Assembly (NCBI GenBank): GCA_016742175.1
Contig: JACVCH010000015.1
Location: 1 to 64,000, forward strand
Direction: 5' to 3'
DNA: 64,000 nt
DNA from: Rhizobiaceae bacterium
GTDB lineage: Bacteria; Pseudomonadota; Alphaproteobacteria; Rhizobiales; Rhizobiaceae
A program made the position numbers and the translations under genes. The notes below the pieces were generated by a model. The model saw only the letters and a program-made list of their open reading frames with translations, had not been told where the DNA came from and did no database searches. Shown one piece after another: positions 26,450 to 35,886 of the stretch; position 1 is the stretch's first letter; every line of letters begins with the position of its first letter.

Positions 26450-27256
26450 TCAGGCTTTCTTGCGTGACAAAAGGAAGAAGACGGTCACGGCGATCAGGGA
26501 CAGGAGAAGGAAGAGCGTGGAGATGGCGTTCATCTCCGGCGTGATGACGCGGCGCATCTGACCCAGCATGTAGGTCGGCAGCGTGTCCTGTCCGGCTGAT
26601 TTGATGAATTCGGTGATGACCACGGTGTCGAGCGAGGTGACGAAGGCGAGCATGAAGCCGGCGATGACGCCCGGCACGAGGAGTGGCAGCGTCACGTGGC
26701 GGAATGCCTGCCAGGGCGTCGCATAGAGGTCCGCGGCGGCGCGCTCCAGCGTCAAATCCATGGTCTCCAGCCGCGCGCGGATGGGCAGATAGGCGAAGGG
26801 GATGCAAAAGGCCGTATGCGCGGCGACGAGATAGGCGAGGCCCTGATAGCCGGTCGACACCTTGATCATGGCGAAGAAGATCAGGAGCGCGACGCCGGTG
26901 ACGATCTCGGGCACCATCAGCGGCTGGTTGATCAGCGCGTAGACCATGGTCTGGCCGGGAAAGCGGCGCTCGTTGCGCGTGGTGGCGAGGGCGGCCATCG
27001 TCGCCAGGATCGTCGCCAGGCTCGCGGCCCAGGCGGCGATAACGAGCGAGCGGATCGAGACGTCCTGCACCTGCCGGTTGTTCAGCGCCGCCTCGTACCA
27101 GCGCAGCGAAAACCCTTCCCAGCGCGCCATCGAGGCGGCCTCGTTGAAGGAATAGACGACCAGCGTGACGATCGGCAGATAGAGGAAGACGAAGGTGATC
27201 ATCGCGATGGTCGCGAAGCCGGGCAAGGCGGCGATGGAGAAATTGCGCTTACCCAT
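26450..27256 (-). CDS. ABC transporter permease, PotI-type
   Basis: 268 residues from ATG 27256, six bases from the upstream permease stop. Six membrane helices and the inner-membrane loop motif typical of binding-protein-dependent permeases are present (ERAAADLYATPWQAFRHVTL). It pairs with the permease at 27262. A longer in-frame reading to 28129 is only the shadow of that permease. Confidence 0.9.
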   Translation of the reverse strand: MGKRNFSIAALPGFATIAMITFVFLYLPIVTLVVYSFNEAASMARWEGFSLRWYEAALNNRQVQDVSIRSLVIAAWAASLATILATMAALATTRNERRFPGQTMVYALINQPLMVPEIVTGVALLIFFAMIKVSTGYQGLAYLVAAHTAFCIPFAYLPIRARLETMDLTLERAAADLYATPWQAFRHVTLPLLVPGVIAGFMLAFVTSLDTVVITEFIKSAGQDTLPTYMLGQMRRVITPEMNAISTLFLLLSLIAVTVFFLLSRKKA

Positions 27257-27261
27257 GACGT

Positions 27262-28209
27262 TCACCCATGGCGCTGGCCCTCGGGCTGCGATGTCGAGCG
27301 GATGTAGAAGAGCAGCGCGATCACGACGATGACGAGCAGCGTCAGTGCCAGAGCCGAGCCGAGCGGCCAGTTGCGGCCCTGGCCGAACTGCAGCTCGATC
27401 AGATTGCCCAGCATCAGATTGCGTCCGCCGCCGAGGATGCGCGGCGTCACATAGGCGCCGATGGCGGGGATGAAGACGAGGATCGACCCGGCGATGAAGC
27501 CCGGCTTCACCAAGGGCAGGACGATGTGCCAGAGCACGCGCAGGCGGCTGGCATAGAGGTCGTAGCCGGCTTCCAAGAGCTTGAAGTCGAGCTTTTCCAT
27601 GCTCGCATAAAGCGGCAGCACCATCAGCGGCAGGAACACATAGGCCATGCCGAGCAGGATGGCGAAATCGGTGAACAGCATCTGGATCGGCGCGGATACG
27701 ATGCCGACGCCGCGCAGGACGTTGTTCACCAGCCCCTCGTTGCGGATGACCTCCATGATCGCGAAGGTGCGGATGACGAGGTTGGTCCAGAACGGGATGG
27801 TGACGAGGAAAAGCCAGATCGGCCGCACGTCCGGCGCGCGCGTGGCGATGAACCAGGCGGTCGGGAAGCCGAGGATGGCGGTGATCAGCGTCGTGTAGAG
27901 CGCCAGCTTGATCGAGCGCCAGAAGATGTCGAGATGGGCGGTCGCGGGCGTGACGAGCGTCTCGTCGAAGATGTCGCGCGTGAAGAAGACCTGGAACCAG
28001 CCGTCGGTCGAGAAATTCCAGACGACGCCGCCGAAATTGCCGGGTTCCAGGAAGGAGTAGACGAGGACGATCAAGAGCGGGCCGGAGGCGGCGAGGAGGA
28101 GGACGATCAGCGCGGGCATGACCAGCCACCAGCGCCAGGCGATGTCGCCGCGCCGCGCCTTCGGCTTGGTCGTGTCCGCGCCGTGCGGCGCCAGTTCGAC
28201 GGCGCTCAT
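27262..28209 (-). CDS. ABC transporter permease, PotH-type
   Basis: 315 residues from ATG 28209, overlapping the ATPase stop by four bases. Six membrane helices are seen, starting with [20 protein letters not shown]. The EAA-type loop reads [20 protein letters not shown]. Residues 77-96 form an acidic periplasmic loop. It belongs to the spermidine/putrescine family. Confidence 0.9.
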   Translation of the reverse strand: MSAVELAPHGADTTKPKARRGDIAWRWWLVMPALIVLLLAASGPLLIVLVYSFLEPGNFGGVVWNFSTDGWFQVFFTRDIFDETLVTPATAHLDIFWRSIKLALYTTLITAILGFPTAWFIATRAPDVRPIWLFLVTIPFWTNLVIRTFAIMEVIRNEGLVNNVLRGVGIVSAPIQMLFTDFAILLGMAYVFLPLMVLPLYASMEKLDFKLLEAGYDLYASRLRVLWHIVLPLVKPGFIAGSILVFIPAIGAYVTPRILGGGRNLMLGNLIELQFGQGRNWPLGSALALTLLVIVVIALLFYIRSTSQPEGQRHG

Positions 28210-29303
28210 CCCCGCACCACCTGGACGGCGCCTTCGGGGATCGCGATCGACACCGCGTCGCCCGTTTCGGGCAGGCCGTTGGCCATGGCCGCGTTCTGGC
28301 TGCGCAGGATGAAGAGGTCGCCGGTGTCGAGGCGGATGTGGAAATGGGTGTCGGTGCCGAAATAGACGGCGTTTTCCACCGTGCCCCTGAGCGGGCCTTC
28401 GGCGGCGAGCTTGGCGTGTTCGGGGCGCACGACGAGCGTGACGCTCTCGCCTTCGCCGGGCGACAGGCCCTCGGGCAGGCCCGCGTCCAGCGCCGTGCCG
28501 GAGGGCAGGCGGACGGTCGCCGAGCGGCCGTTGGCGCGCTCGATTTTCGCGGCGATGAAGTTGGTGTCGCCGATGAAGTCGGCGACGAAGCGTTCGGCGG
28601 GATGGTTGTAGATCTCGCGCGGCGGGCCGACCTGCAGCACCTTGCCGGCGCTCATGACCGCGATGCGGTCCGACATGGTCAGCGCCTCTTCCTGGTCGTG
28701 CGTGACGAAGATGAAGGTGATGCCGGTCTCCGCCTGCAGGCGCTTCAACTCGACCTGCATCTCCTTTCGCAGCTTCAAATCGAGCGCGGAGAGCGGTTCG
28801 TCGAGGAGGAGGACGCGCGGGCGCGGGGCAAGCGCGCGGGCGAGCGCGACGCGCTGCTGCTGGCCGCCGGAAATCTGCGCCGGCTTGCGGTTCGCCATCG
28901 GCTCCATCTTCACCAGCTTCAGCATCCGCGAAACGGTCTCGTCGATCTCGGCCTTCGGCTTGCCCAGCATCTTGAGCGCGAAGCCGATATTCTGCGCCAC
29001 GGTCATGTGCGGGAAGAGGGCGTAGGACTGGAAGACCGTGTTGACGGGCCGCTTGTTGGGCGGCAGGTCGTCGATGTCGGACCCGCCGAGCTTGATGCGG
29101 CCCGAAGTCGGCTGTTCGAAGCCGGCGATCATCCGCAGCAGCGTGGTCTTGCCGCAACCCGACGGGCCGAGAAGGGTGAAGAACTCGTTTTCGGGGATCG
29201 TCAGGCTGACGTCGTCAAGCGCCCGGACCGCATCCTCGCCGCTCCCGAAAACCTTGCTGAGTTTCTCGACTTCGATGTCCGACCGGGTCGCTGAGGATGG
29301 CAA
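28206..29303 (-). CDS. ABC transporter ATP-binding protein, PotA-type
   Basis: 365 residues from a TTG at 29303 with GGAG seven bases upstream. Walker A GPSGCGKT (46-53), Q-loop Gln92, signature SGGQ (145-148), and Walker B LLLDEP (165-170). The C-terminal TOBE-type regulatory domain runs from about 280. It drives the polyamine-type importer and is the first gene of the operon. Confidence 0.92.
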   Translation of the reverse strand: MPSSATRSDIEVEKLSKVFGSGEDAVRALDDVSLTIPENEFFTLLGPSGCGKTTLLRMIAGFEQPTSGRIKLGGSDIDDLPPNKRPVNTVFQSYALFPHMTVAQNIGFALKMLGKPKAEIDETVSRMLKLVKMEPMANRKPAQISGGQQQRVALARALAPRPRVLLLDEPLSALDLKLRKEMQVELKRLQAETGITFIFVTHDQEEALTMSDRIAVMSAGKVLQVGPPREIYNHPAERFVADFIGDTNFIAAKIERANGRSATVRLPSGTALDAGLPEGLSPGEGESVTLVVRPEHAKLAAEGPLRGTVENAVYFGTDTHFHIRLDTGDLFILRSQNAAMANGLPETGDAVSIAIPEGAVQVVRG

Positions 29304-29395
29304 GCGCGTCTCCGTATCCGTTGGGCAGGGCTAGCCTATCCGTTTCAAGCTCGAATTCACCCCCAAAATGAAGTGCTTGGCGAATTTCTGCCCGT

Positions 29396-31078
29396 TCAAC
29401 CGGAGGTGGAAGACGCGTCGTGGGAGACCTTGCCGCCGCAGACGGTCATGGCGATGGAGAGCGTGTCGATCGCGTCCGGCGCGATCGCCTCGATGTCGCC
29501 GTCGAGGATGACGAAGTCGGCGAGGTAGCCGGGCTTGAGCCGGCCGAGCCGATCCTCGACGAAGCCGGCATGGGCGCCCTTCGCCGTGTAGCCCTCGATC
29601 GCCTCCATCAGCGTGAAGGACTGGTCGTCGAGGTCGTCCGCCCATTTCTGCCGCGTCACGGCGGCCTTGATCCCGCGCAGGACCGAGATGTCGGCGACCG
29701 GCCAGTCGGAGGCGAAGCAGATTTCGGCGCCTGCCTCCTTCAGCGTCCGCCAGGCATAGGAATACGGCCAGCGGTCGCGGCCGATGACGGAGATCGTCGG
29801 CTCGAGCGGGAAATCCATTGCGCCGGGCGGATGAGGCGGCTGCATCGACGCGACGACGCCGAGTTCGGCAAAGCGCGGAATGTCCGCCGGCGTCGTCACC
29901 TCGATATGCTCGATGCGGTGGCGGCTGTCGCGCGCGCCGTTGGCCGCCCGTGCCGCCTCGTAGCCGTCGAGCACGGCGCGCACCGCGCCGTCGCCGATGG
30001 CGTGGACGGCGATCTGAAGCCCGCGACGGTCGATCTCGATGGCGAGTTCCTTGAAGCGCGCGGGCGAAAAAAGCGGCTCGCCGCGCCAGCCGGGTTTGTC
30101 GGCATAAGGCTCGACCATGACGGCGGTCCAGCCGTCGAGGACGCCGTCATAGAACATCTTGACGAAGCCGGAGGAGAGCCAGTCCGACTTGTAGGTCGCG
30201 GCCATGTGCGAGGCTTTTTCGAGCGCATCGGGCTGCATGAAGTTCTTGAAATGGAACGGCACTTTGACGCGCATTTCGAGCGCGCCTTCGGCCTCGATCT
30301 CGGCGAGGAGTTCGAGCGTGTAGAGATTGCCGTCCATATTGTGGATCGAGGTGATGCCGTGGCGCGCGGCGTAGTCGAGGCCCTTCTTCATGATCGCCCG
30401 GTCGGCAGCGCGCTGATCGGGCGTCGGCGCCGGGTCGGGTTCGCCGCCGGTTCGCAGGCCGAGGCCCGCGCGCTCCTTGCCGGTGAGCGCCACGACGGGG
30501 CCGAAGGCCTCGGATTCGCGCAACTCGCCGTTCGCGAGCCCGTCCTCGCCCATGACGATCTCGTTGCCAGGGCCGAGCGTCCTGCCGTTGAGGAGGTCCG
30601 CGGCCTTCAGCGCGGCCGTGTTGGCCCAAACCGTGTGGTGGTCGGCGGCGGACATGGCGAAGGGCCGGTGCGGCAGGATCGCGTCAAGATGGTGGCGGGT
30701 GATGCGCTCCTTTTCCGACAGGATCGCATAGTCGGCAAGCTGCGCCATAAGGAAGGGCGCTTCGGGGTTCTGCGCGGCGTAGTTCGTCACCGCCGCCTTC
30801 AGCGCCTCGAAGCCCTTGACGCCGCCGAGATGCAGGTCGTCGAGTTCGGCCGCGCCGGAAAAGAGGTGCATGTGGCTTTCGACGAAGCCGGGCAGGAGCG
30901 AGCGGCCCTCGCCGTCGATGCGGCGCGTCTTCGGCCCGGCCAGCGCCTCGATCGCGTCGTTCGCTCCGACCGCCAGGATGCGGCCTTCGGCGATGGCGAT
31001 CGCCTCGGCGCGCGGCGCGGCCTCGTCCATGGTCAGAATGCGCGCATTGGTGACGATGAGTTCGGCGGATTGTGCCAA
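29396..31078 (-). CDS. Amidohydrolase family 3 (YtcJ-like metal-dependent hydrolase)
   Basis: 560 residues from a TTG at 31078 with AAGGGG six bases upstream; there is no plausible ATG near the N-terminus. The N-terminal composite sheet (LIVTNARILTMDEAAPRAEA) and metal motif GFVESHMHLF are clear. Further landmarks are HAIGDGAVRAVLD, HRIEHIEV and CFASDWPVADISVL. Family members hydrolyse amides or related bonds, often with unknown substrates. No signal peptide is seen. It is divergent from the Ku gene at 31219. Confidence 0.87.
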   Translation of the reverse strand: MAQSAELIVTNARILTMDEAAPRAEAIAIAEGRILAVGANDAIEALAGPKTRRIDGEGRSLLPGFVESHMHLFSGAAELDDLHLGGVKGFEALKAAVTNYAAQNPEAPFLMAQLADYAILSEKERITRHHLDAILPHRPFAMSAADHHTVWANTAALKAADLLNGRTLGPGNEIVMGEDGLANGELRESEAFGPVVALTGKERAGLGLRTGGEPDPAPTPDQRAADRAIMKKGLDYAARHGITSIHNMDGNLYTLELLAEIEAEGALEMRVKVPFHFKNFMQPDALEKASHMAATYKSDWLSSGFVKMFYDGVLDGWTAVMVEPYADKPGWRGEPLFSPARFKELAIEIDRRGLQIAVHAIGDGAVRAVLDGYEAARAANGARDSRHRIEHIEVTTPADIPRFAELGVVASMQPPHPPGAMDFPLEPTISVIGRDRWPYSYAWRTLKEAGAEICFASDWPVADISVLRGIKAAVTRQKWADDLDDQSFTLMEAIEGYTAKGAHAGFVEDRLGRLKPGYLADFVILDGDIEAIAPDAIDTLSIAMTVCGGKVSHDASSTSG

Positions 31079-31218
31079 GATTTGCCCCTTCGACTTTATC
31101 GGTGCATCGTAGGCCCGGCTTTCCGCGCCGGGCAAGTGCTGGCGCAATCGCTTGGGCGGAACAGGCACCAGGGTTTGCGAGTTTTGTTGGTTGCGGCATT
31201 CGGTTCGGAGTTCAGCCC

Positions 31219-32049
31219 TTGGCGCCACGTGCAATCTGGAAAGGCCATCTCAAGATCGGCGAACTCGCCTGCGGCATCGCGCTCTATTCTGCCGCGACGA
31301 CGTCGGAGCGCGTCTCCTTTCACGTCCTGAACAAGAAGACCGGCAATCGCGTGAAGCGGGAATATGTCGATGCCGAGACCGGCAAGCCGGTCGAGCATGA
31401 CGACCAGGTAAAGGGCTACGAGACGTCGAAAGGCGCCTATATCCTGCTCGAGCCCGACGAGATCGCGGCGGCGACGCCGCAGAGCGACAAGATGCTGACC
31501 GTCGACCACTTCATCTCATGCGCCGACATCGACACGGTCTATTTCGACAAGCCCTACTATCTCGCGCCCGCCGACGACGCCTCGCAGGAGGTGTTCGGGC
31601 TGATCCGCGAGGGCATAAAGACAAAGGGCGTCGCGGCGCTCGCCACCGCCGTCCTGTTCCGGCGCGTTCGTACGGTTCTCATCCATGCGCAGGGGCGAGG
31701 GCTCGTAGCCGACACGCTGAACTTCGACTACGAGGTCCGCGCCGCCGACAACGCGTTCGACAAGATCCCGGATTTGAAGATCAAGGGCGAGATGCTCGAC
31801 CTTGCCAAGCACATCATCGGCACCAAGAGCGGCACGTTCGATCCGTCGAAGTTCGACGATCGCTACGACGCGGCGCTGGCCGATCTCGTCAAGGCGAAGA
31901 TGGAAGGCAAGGAGATCAGGAAGCCGAAACGCGAGGCCAAGGGCAAGGTCATCGATCTGATGGACGCGCTGCGCCAGAGCGCTGGCGCGCAGAAGGCGGC
32001 GACGAAGCGCAAGCCGAAGGCCGAGGCGCCACGACGCAAGGCAAGCTGA
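31219..32049 (+). CDS. ku: Non-homologous end-joining protein Ku (first copy)
   Basis: 276 residues from a TTG at 31219 with CGGAG eight bases upstream. It starts MAPRAIWKGHLKIGELACGI, as bacterial Ku proteins do. The core beta-barrel (about 10-250) includes YVDAETGKPVEHDDQVKGYE. The C-terminal tail is Lys-rich (KRKPKAEAPRRKAS) and may contact DNA or LigD. Ku binds double-strand DNA ends and recruits LigD, encoded two bases downstream. A second Ku gene is at 34703-35515. Confidence 0.92.
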   Translation: MAPRAIWKGHLKIGELACGIALYSAATTSERVSFHVLNKKTGNRVKREYVDAETGKPVEHDDQVKGYETSKGAYILLEPDEIAAATPQSDKMLTVDHFISCADIDTVYFDKPYYLAPADDASQEVFGLIREGIKTKGVAALATAVLFRRVRTVLIHAQGRGLVADTLNFDYEVRAADNAFDKIPDLKIKGEMLDLAKHIIGTKSGTFDPSKFDDRYDAALADLVKAKMEGKEIRKPKREAKGKVIDLMDALRQSAGAQKAATKRKPKAEAPRRKAS

Positions 32050-32050
32050 G

Positions 32051-34540
32051 ATGGCGCTCGAAACCTACCGGCAGAAGCGCGACTTCAAGAAGACGCCGGA
32101 GCCGTCCGGAGCGGCGCGCAAGGCGAAGTCGAAGGGCAACAGCTTCGTCGTCCAGAAGCACGATGCGACGCGGCTGCACTATGATTTCCGCATCGAGGTC
32201 GACGGGGTGCTGGTAAGCTGGGCGGTGACGCGCGGCCCGAGCCTCGTTCCGGGTGAGAAGCGGCTTGCGGTCCATGTCGAGGATCATCCGCTCGACTATG
32301 GCGACTTCGAAGGCACGATCCCCAAGGGCGAATATGGCGGCGGCACGGTGATCGTGTGGGATCGCGGGACGTGGAAGCCGGTCTTCGACTACGCCAAGGG
32401 CTACAAGAAGGGTCATCTCGAAATCGAGCTTTCCGGCGAAAAGCTGAAGGGCGTCTGGCATCTCGTGCGCATGGCGCGAAAGCCGCGCGAGAAGCGCGAC
32501 AACTGGCTGATGATCAAAAGCGACGACGCATTTGCGCGCGCGGAGGACGATCCGGACATCCTGGAGGAACGGCCGGAATCGGTGAAGACCGGGCGGCTGA
32601 TCGCGGACGTCGCGAACGAGGCGCCGGGCTGGTCGTCGAAGACCGGCAAGATCGAGACCAAGAAGACGCCGCCCAAGCGCATCAAGGGCGCGAAGGCATC
32701 CGGCTATCCGGGCTTCATCGAGCCGCAATTGGCCACTCTGAAGCCCAACGTGCCCTCCGGCGCGCGCTGGCTGCACGAAATCAAGTTCGACGGCTACCGG
32801 CTGCAGGCGCATGTGCAGGGCCGCAAGGTGACGCTCTTCACGCGCAGCGGGCTCGACTGGACGGAAAAGTTCGGCGAGGCGGTGCCAGACGCCTTCCGCA
32901 CGCTTGCGCTGAAAGACGCCATCATCGACGGCGAGCTCGTCGTCGAGGGCAATGGCGGTGCGTCGGATTTCTCCGCGTTGCAGGCTGACTTGAGCGAGGG
33001 GCGCAGCGACCGCTTCGTCTTCTACGCCTTCGACCTTCTCTATCTCGACGGCAAGGATCTGCGCGCAACACCACTTGTCGACCGCAAGGCGGCACTGGAA
33101 AAGCTGCTCGCGGATGCACCGAGCGCGCTGCGCTTTTCCAGCCATTTCGAGGAAGACGGCGAGATGATCCTGCGCCATGCCTGCCGGCTCAGCCTGGAAG
33201 GCGTGATCTCCAAGGTGCGCGACGGCAAGTACGTCTCGGGGCGCGGGCGCGACTGGATCAAGGCGAAATGCGCCGAGCGGCAGGAATTCGTCATCGGCGG
33301 CTACGTGCCGTCCTCGACCTCGAAGACGGCGATCGGTTCGCTGCTGATCGGGTACTACGAGGGAGCCAAGCTTATCCATGCCGGCCGCGTCGGCACCGGC
33401 TTTTCGCGCACCGTCGCCGAGGATGTGTTTGCGCAGTTGAAGGCGATCGAGGCGAAAGCCTCGCCCTTTGACGGCAAGCTCTCGGCGGAGGCGCGCCGCG
33501 ATGCGGTGTTCGTCGAGCCGAAGATGGTTGCCGAGGTCGAGTTCCGCGCTTGGACGGCGGACGGAAACGTGCGCCACGCCTCGTTCCGCGGCATTCGCGA
33601 GGACAAAGCTGCGGCCGAGATCGTGCGCGAGGGCGGCACTGAAGAGAAGGCGAAGGACAAGCCGAAGAGCGCGGTCAAGCTCACCCACCCCGACCGGGTC
33701 TACTGGAAGGATGCGGGCGTCACCAAGGAGGGGCTGGCGGACTATTACGCGCAGGTCTGGCCGCTGATGGCGCCGTTCGTCGTCAACCGGCCGCTGGCCT
33801 TGCTCCGCTGCCCGACGGGTATTTCCGGCCAGTGCTTCTTCCAGAAACATGCGTGGAAAGGGCAGAGCAAGGAAATCCTCACCGTCCACGAAAAGCTCGA
33901 CGACTCGGACGAGCCTGGCATCGCCATCGACGATCTCGACGGGCTGATCGGCCTCGTCCAGGGCGCGACGCTCGAAATCCACCCCTGGGGCGCGCCGCTT
34001 TCCGACATCGAGAAGCCGGACATGATCATCATGGACCTCGATCCGGGCGACGGCGTCACGTGGGAGCGCGTGATCGACGCAGCCCATGCCGTGCGAACGC
34101 GGCTCGAGGCGCATGGGCTGACGGGGTTCGTGAAGACGTCGGGCGGCAAGGGGCTGCATGTGGTCGCGCCGGTGAAGCCGAAGGCGGACTGGGATACGGT
34201 CAAGGCGTTCACGAAAAGGATCGCCGAGGAAATGGCGGCGGACGAGCCCGATGCCTATGTCGCGACGATCACCAAGGCGAAGCGCAAGGGCAGGATCCTG
34301 ATCGACTACCTGCGCAATGGTCGCGGCATGACGGCCGTCGCACCCTATTCGACGCGCGCGCGGGAAGGGGCGGCGGTGTCGATGCCGTTGGCGTGGGACG
34401 AGTTGTCGCCGGAGATCAGGGCGGATCACTATACGGTGGCAAACGCGATGGCGCGGCTCGACAATCTGAAGGTCGATCCTTGGGCGGATTTCAGGAAGGC
34501 GGAGGCGGTGATCGGGGGGAAGGTGAAGCGGAGACGTTGA
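32051..34540 (+). CDS. ligD: ATP-dependent DNA ligase D (phosphoesterase-ligase-polymerase)
   Basis: 829 residues with three domains. The N-terminal 3'-phosphoesterase (about 20-190) has QKHDATRLHYDFRIE and VEDHPLDYGDFEGTIPKGE; His37, His43, Asp45 and His79 match the catalytic set of the Pseudomonas enzyme with a constant offset. The ligase (about 220-520) has catalytic Lys245 in EIKFDGYR. The C-terminal primase-type polymerase (about 545-829) has metal residues Asp662 and Asp664 in MDLDPGDG. It processes, fills and seals ends held by Ku. The gene follows ku with one base between. Confidence 0.96.
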   Translation: MALETYRQKRDFKKTPEPSGAARKAKSKGNSFVVQKHDATRLHYDFRIEVDGVLVSWAVTRGPSLVPGEKRLAVHVEDHPLDYGDFEGTIPKGEYGGGTVIVWDRGTWKPVFDYAKGYKKGHLEIELSGEKLKGVWHLVRMARKPREKRDNWLMIKSDDAFARAEDDPDILEERPESVKTGRLIADVANEAPGWSSKTGKIETKKTPPKRIKGAKASGYPGFIEPQLATLKPNVPSGARWLHEIKFDGYRLQAHVQGRKVTLFTRSGLDWTEKFGEAVPDAFRTLALKDAIIDGELVVEGNGGASDFSALQADLSEGRSDRFVFYAFDLLYLDGKDLRATPLVDRKAALEKLLADAPSALRFSSHFEEDGEMILRHACRLSLEGVISKVRDGKYVSGRGRDWIKAKCAERQEFVIGGYVPSSTSKTAIGSLLIGYYEGAKLIHAGRVGTGFSRTVAEDVFAQLKAIEAKASPFDGKLSAEARRDAVFVEPKMVAEVEFRAWTADGNVRHASFRGIREDKAAAEIVREGGTEEKAKDKPKSAVKLTHPDRVYWKDAGVTKEGLADYYAQVWPLMAPFVVNRPLALLRCPTGISGQCFFQKHAWKGQSKEILTVHEKLDDSDEPGIAIDDLDGLIGLVQGATLEIHPWGAPLSDIEKPDMIIMDLDPGDGVTWERVIDAAHAVRTRLEAHGLTGFVKTSGGKGLHVVAPVKPKADWDTVKAFTKRIAEEMAADEPDAYVATITKAKRKGRILIDYLRNGRGMTAVAPYSTRAREGAAVSMPLAWDELSPEIRADHYTVANAMARLDNLKVDPWADFRKAEAVIGGKVKRRR

Positions 34541-34542
34541 GG

Positions 34543-34692
34543 TCCCCCTCTCCGTCTCGGGCTGTCGCCCGAGCCACCTCTCCCCCGAAGGGGGCGAGGA
34601 AACGCGGACCATTGACAGGGCGTGCCGCTTATCCAGCTTGGGTTCCTCGCCCCCTCTGGGGGAGAGGTGGCCCGAAGGGCCGGAGAGGGGGA
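34543..34692. repeat. Long palindromic intergenic element between ligD and the second ku
   Basis: A roughly 150-bp imperfect inverted repeat lies between two convergent genes. The left arm (34543-34602) and right arm (34643-34692) pair through segments such as ccacctctcccccgaa / ctgggggagaggtgg and gggggcgaggaa / ttcctcgcccc. Each arm also folds on itself. Elements of this type are common in rhizobial intergenic DNA, from memory. It may serve as a terminator for both genes. Confidence 0.65.
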
Positions 34693-34702
34693 GCGCTGAC
34701 GC

Positions 34703-35515
34703 CTAAGTCTTCTTCCCCGCCTTCTCACTCGCAATACTTTTCTTCAACGCATCCATAATCGAAACCACGTTGGACGGCGTTTCCGGCTCCGGCTCGCTCT
34801 TTGCCTTCGCCAGCGTCGGCTTCTTCTTTTTCTTCTTCGCCGCGATGATCTTCAAAAGCTTGTCCTGCACCGGGTCTTCGACCAGCTTCGGGTCCCATTT
34901 GGTCGAGCGGTCGTCGATCAGCGATTTGACCAGCTTCATCAGCTTCGCGTCGGGCTTGTCGCGTTCGATGTCGGAGAAATAGTCGGTCTCCTCGCGCACC
35001 TCGTCGCCATAGCGCAGCGTCCACAGGACGATGCCCTTGCCGCGCGGCTCGAGCATCACGGCGCGCTCGCGGCGGTAGAGGACGACGCGGGAGATGCCGA
35101 CCTTCTTCGTCGCGCGCATGGCGTCGCGGATGACCGCGAAGGCTTCCTCGCCGACCTTGTCGTCGGGGGCGATGTAGTGCGGCTTGTCGAGCCAGATCCA
35201 GCCGATGGAATCGGCCGGGACGAACTGCTCGATGTCGATGGTGCGGGTGCTTTCAAGGGCGACGGCGTCGAGCTCGTCATCGTCGAGCATGACGTGCTTG
35301 TCTTCGCCGATCTCGTAGCCCTTGATCTCGTCATGCTCGCCGAGGGGCTTGCCGGTCACCGCATCGACATAGCGGCTCTCAATGCGGTTGCCGGTTTTGG
35401 CGTTGATCGTGTGGAAGCGCAGCTTGTTGTTCGCGGTGGTCGCGGGCGTCATGGAAATGGGGCACGTCACCAGCGACAACTTGAGATAACCCTTCCAGAA
35501 CGACCGCGGCGCCAT
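34703..35515 (-). CDS. ku: Non-homologous end-joining protein Ku (second copy)
   Basis: 270 residues from ATG 35515, beginning MAPRSFWKGYLKLSLVTCPI. The Ku core is complete. The C-terminus is highly basic (AAKKKKKKPTLAKAKSE) and then ends in VSIMDALKKSIASEKAGKK. It is clearly different from the first copy (for example YVDAVTGKPLGEHDEIKGYE in place of YVDAETGKPVEHDDQVKGYE). It faces ligD convergently. In Sinorhizobium, several Ku paralogues act, some as heterodimers; the same could hold here. Confidence 0.92.
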   Translation of the reverse strand: MAPRSFWKGYLKLSLVTCPISMTPATTANNKLRFHTINAKTGNRIESRYVDAVTGKPLGEHDEIKGYEIGEDKHVMLDDDELDAVALESTRTIDIEQFVPADSIGWIWLDKPHYIAPDDKVGEEAFAVIRDAMRATKKVGISRVVLYRRERAVMLEPRGKGIVLWTLRYGDEVREETDYFSDIERDKPDAKLMKLVKSLIDDRSTKWDPKLVEDPVQDKLLKIIAAKKKKKKPTLAKAKSEPEPETPSNVVSIMDALKKSIASEKAGKKT

Positions 35516-35519
35516 GGTT

Positions 35520-35831
35520 CTACCTCGCGACGATCTCGTGGAAGGAATCCTTGCGGCCCGGAATTTCTTCGGAGACCACCAGTGCGAGCTGCTTTTCCTC
35601 GAACACCTTGAACCAGTCGTCCCACTCGACGATCTCGCGCCCGCCGAGCGCCATGGCCGCGTCGGCACCGCGATCCTGATCCTGATAGGACGCCTGGTCG
35701 AAGACGATCGACAGGACCGGATCGTCGCCGCCGACCGAGGGAGAGGCCTCGCTGATCGCTGGCGAGCCCATGCGGGCTGCGGCCCAGTCGCGGATTTCGT
35801 CGCGGTCGGTGAGGGTGCGTGTGGCTGCCAT
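35520..35831 (-). CDS. Small uncharacterised protein upstream of the second ku
   Basis: 103 residues, four bases upstream of ku in the same direction, so probably co-transcribed. It begins MAATRTLTDRDEIRDWAAAR and is acidic, soluble and without signal peptide; the second half reads VEWDDWFKVFEEKQLALVVS. I do not recognise a family. Its position suggests a link to end joining, which is inference. Confidence 0.7.
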   Translation of the reverse strand: MAATRTLTDRDEIRDWAAARMGSPAISEASPSVGGDDPVLSIVFDQASYQDQDRGADAAMALGGREIVEWDDWFKVFEEKQLALVVSEEIPGRKDSFHEIVAR

Positions 35832-35886
35832 TTCAGAAACTCCTGTTATATCCCTCCAAACGTCGGGCGGGGTCAGGAGTTCCGGC

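Noticed and set aside
27257-28129. An extension of the PotI-type permease into the PotH gene
   Set aside because: The added part is Arg/His-rich out-of-frame translation of the upstream permease; a proper permease start is at 27256.
31949-34612. An 887-codon open frame antisense to ligD
   Set aside because: It mirrors ligD in a GC-rich genome, where antisense frames stay open by codon bias. Its product is Arg/Asp/His-rich without domains, while ligD has all catalytic residues.
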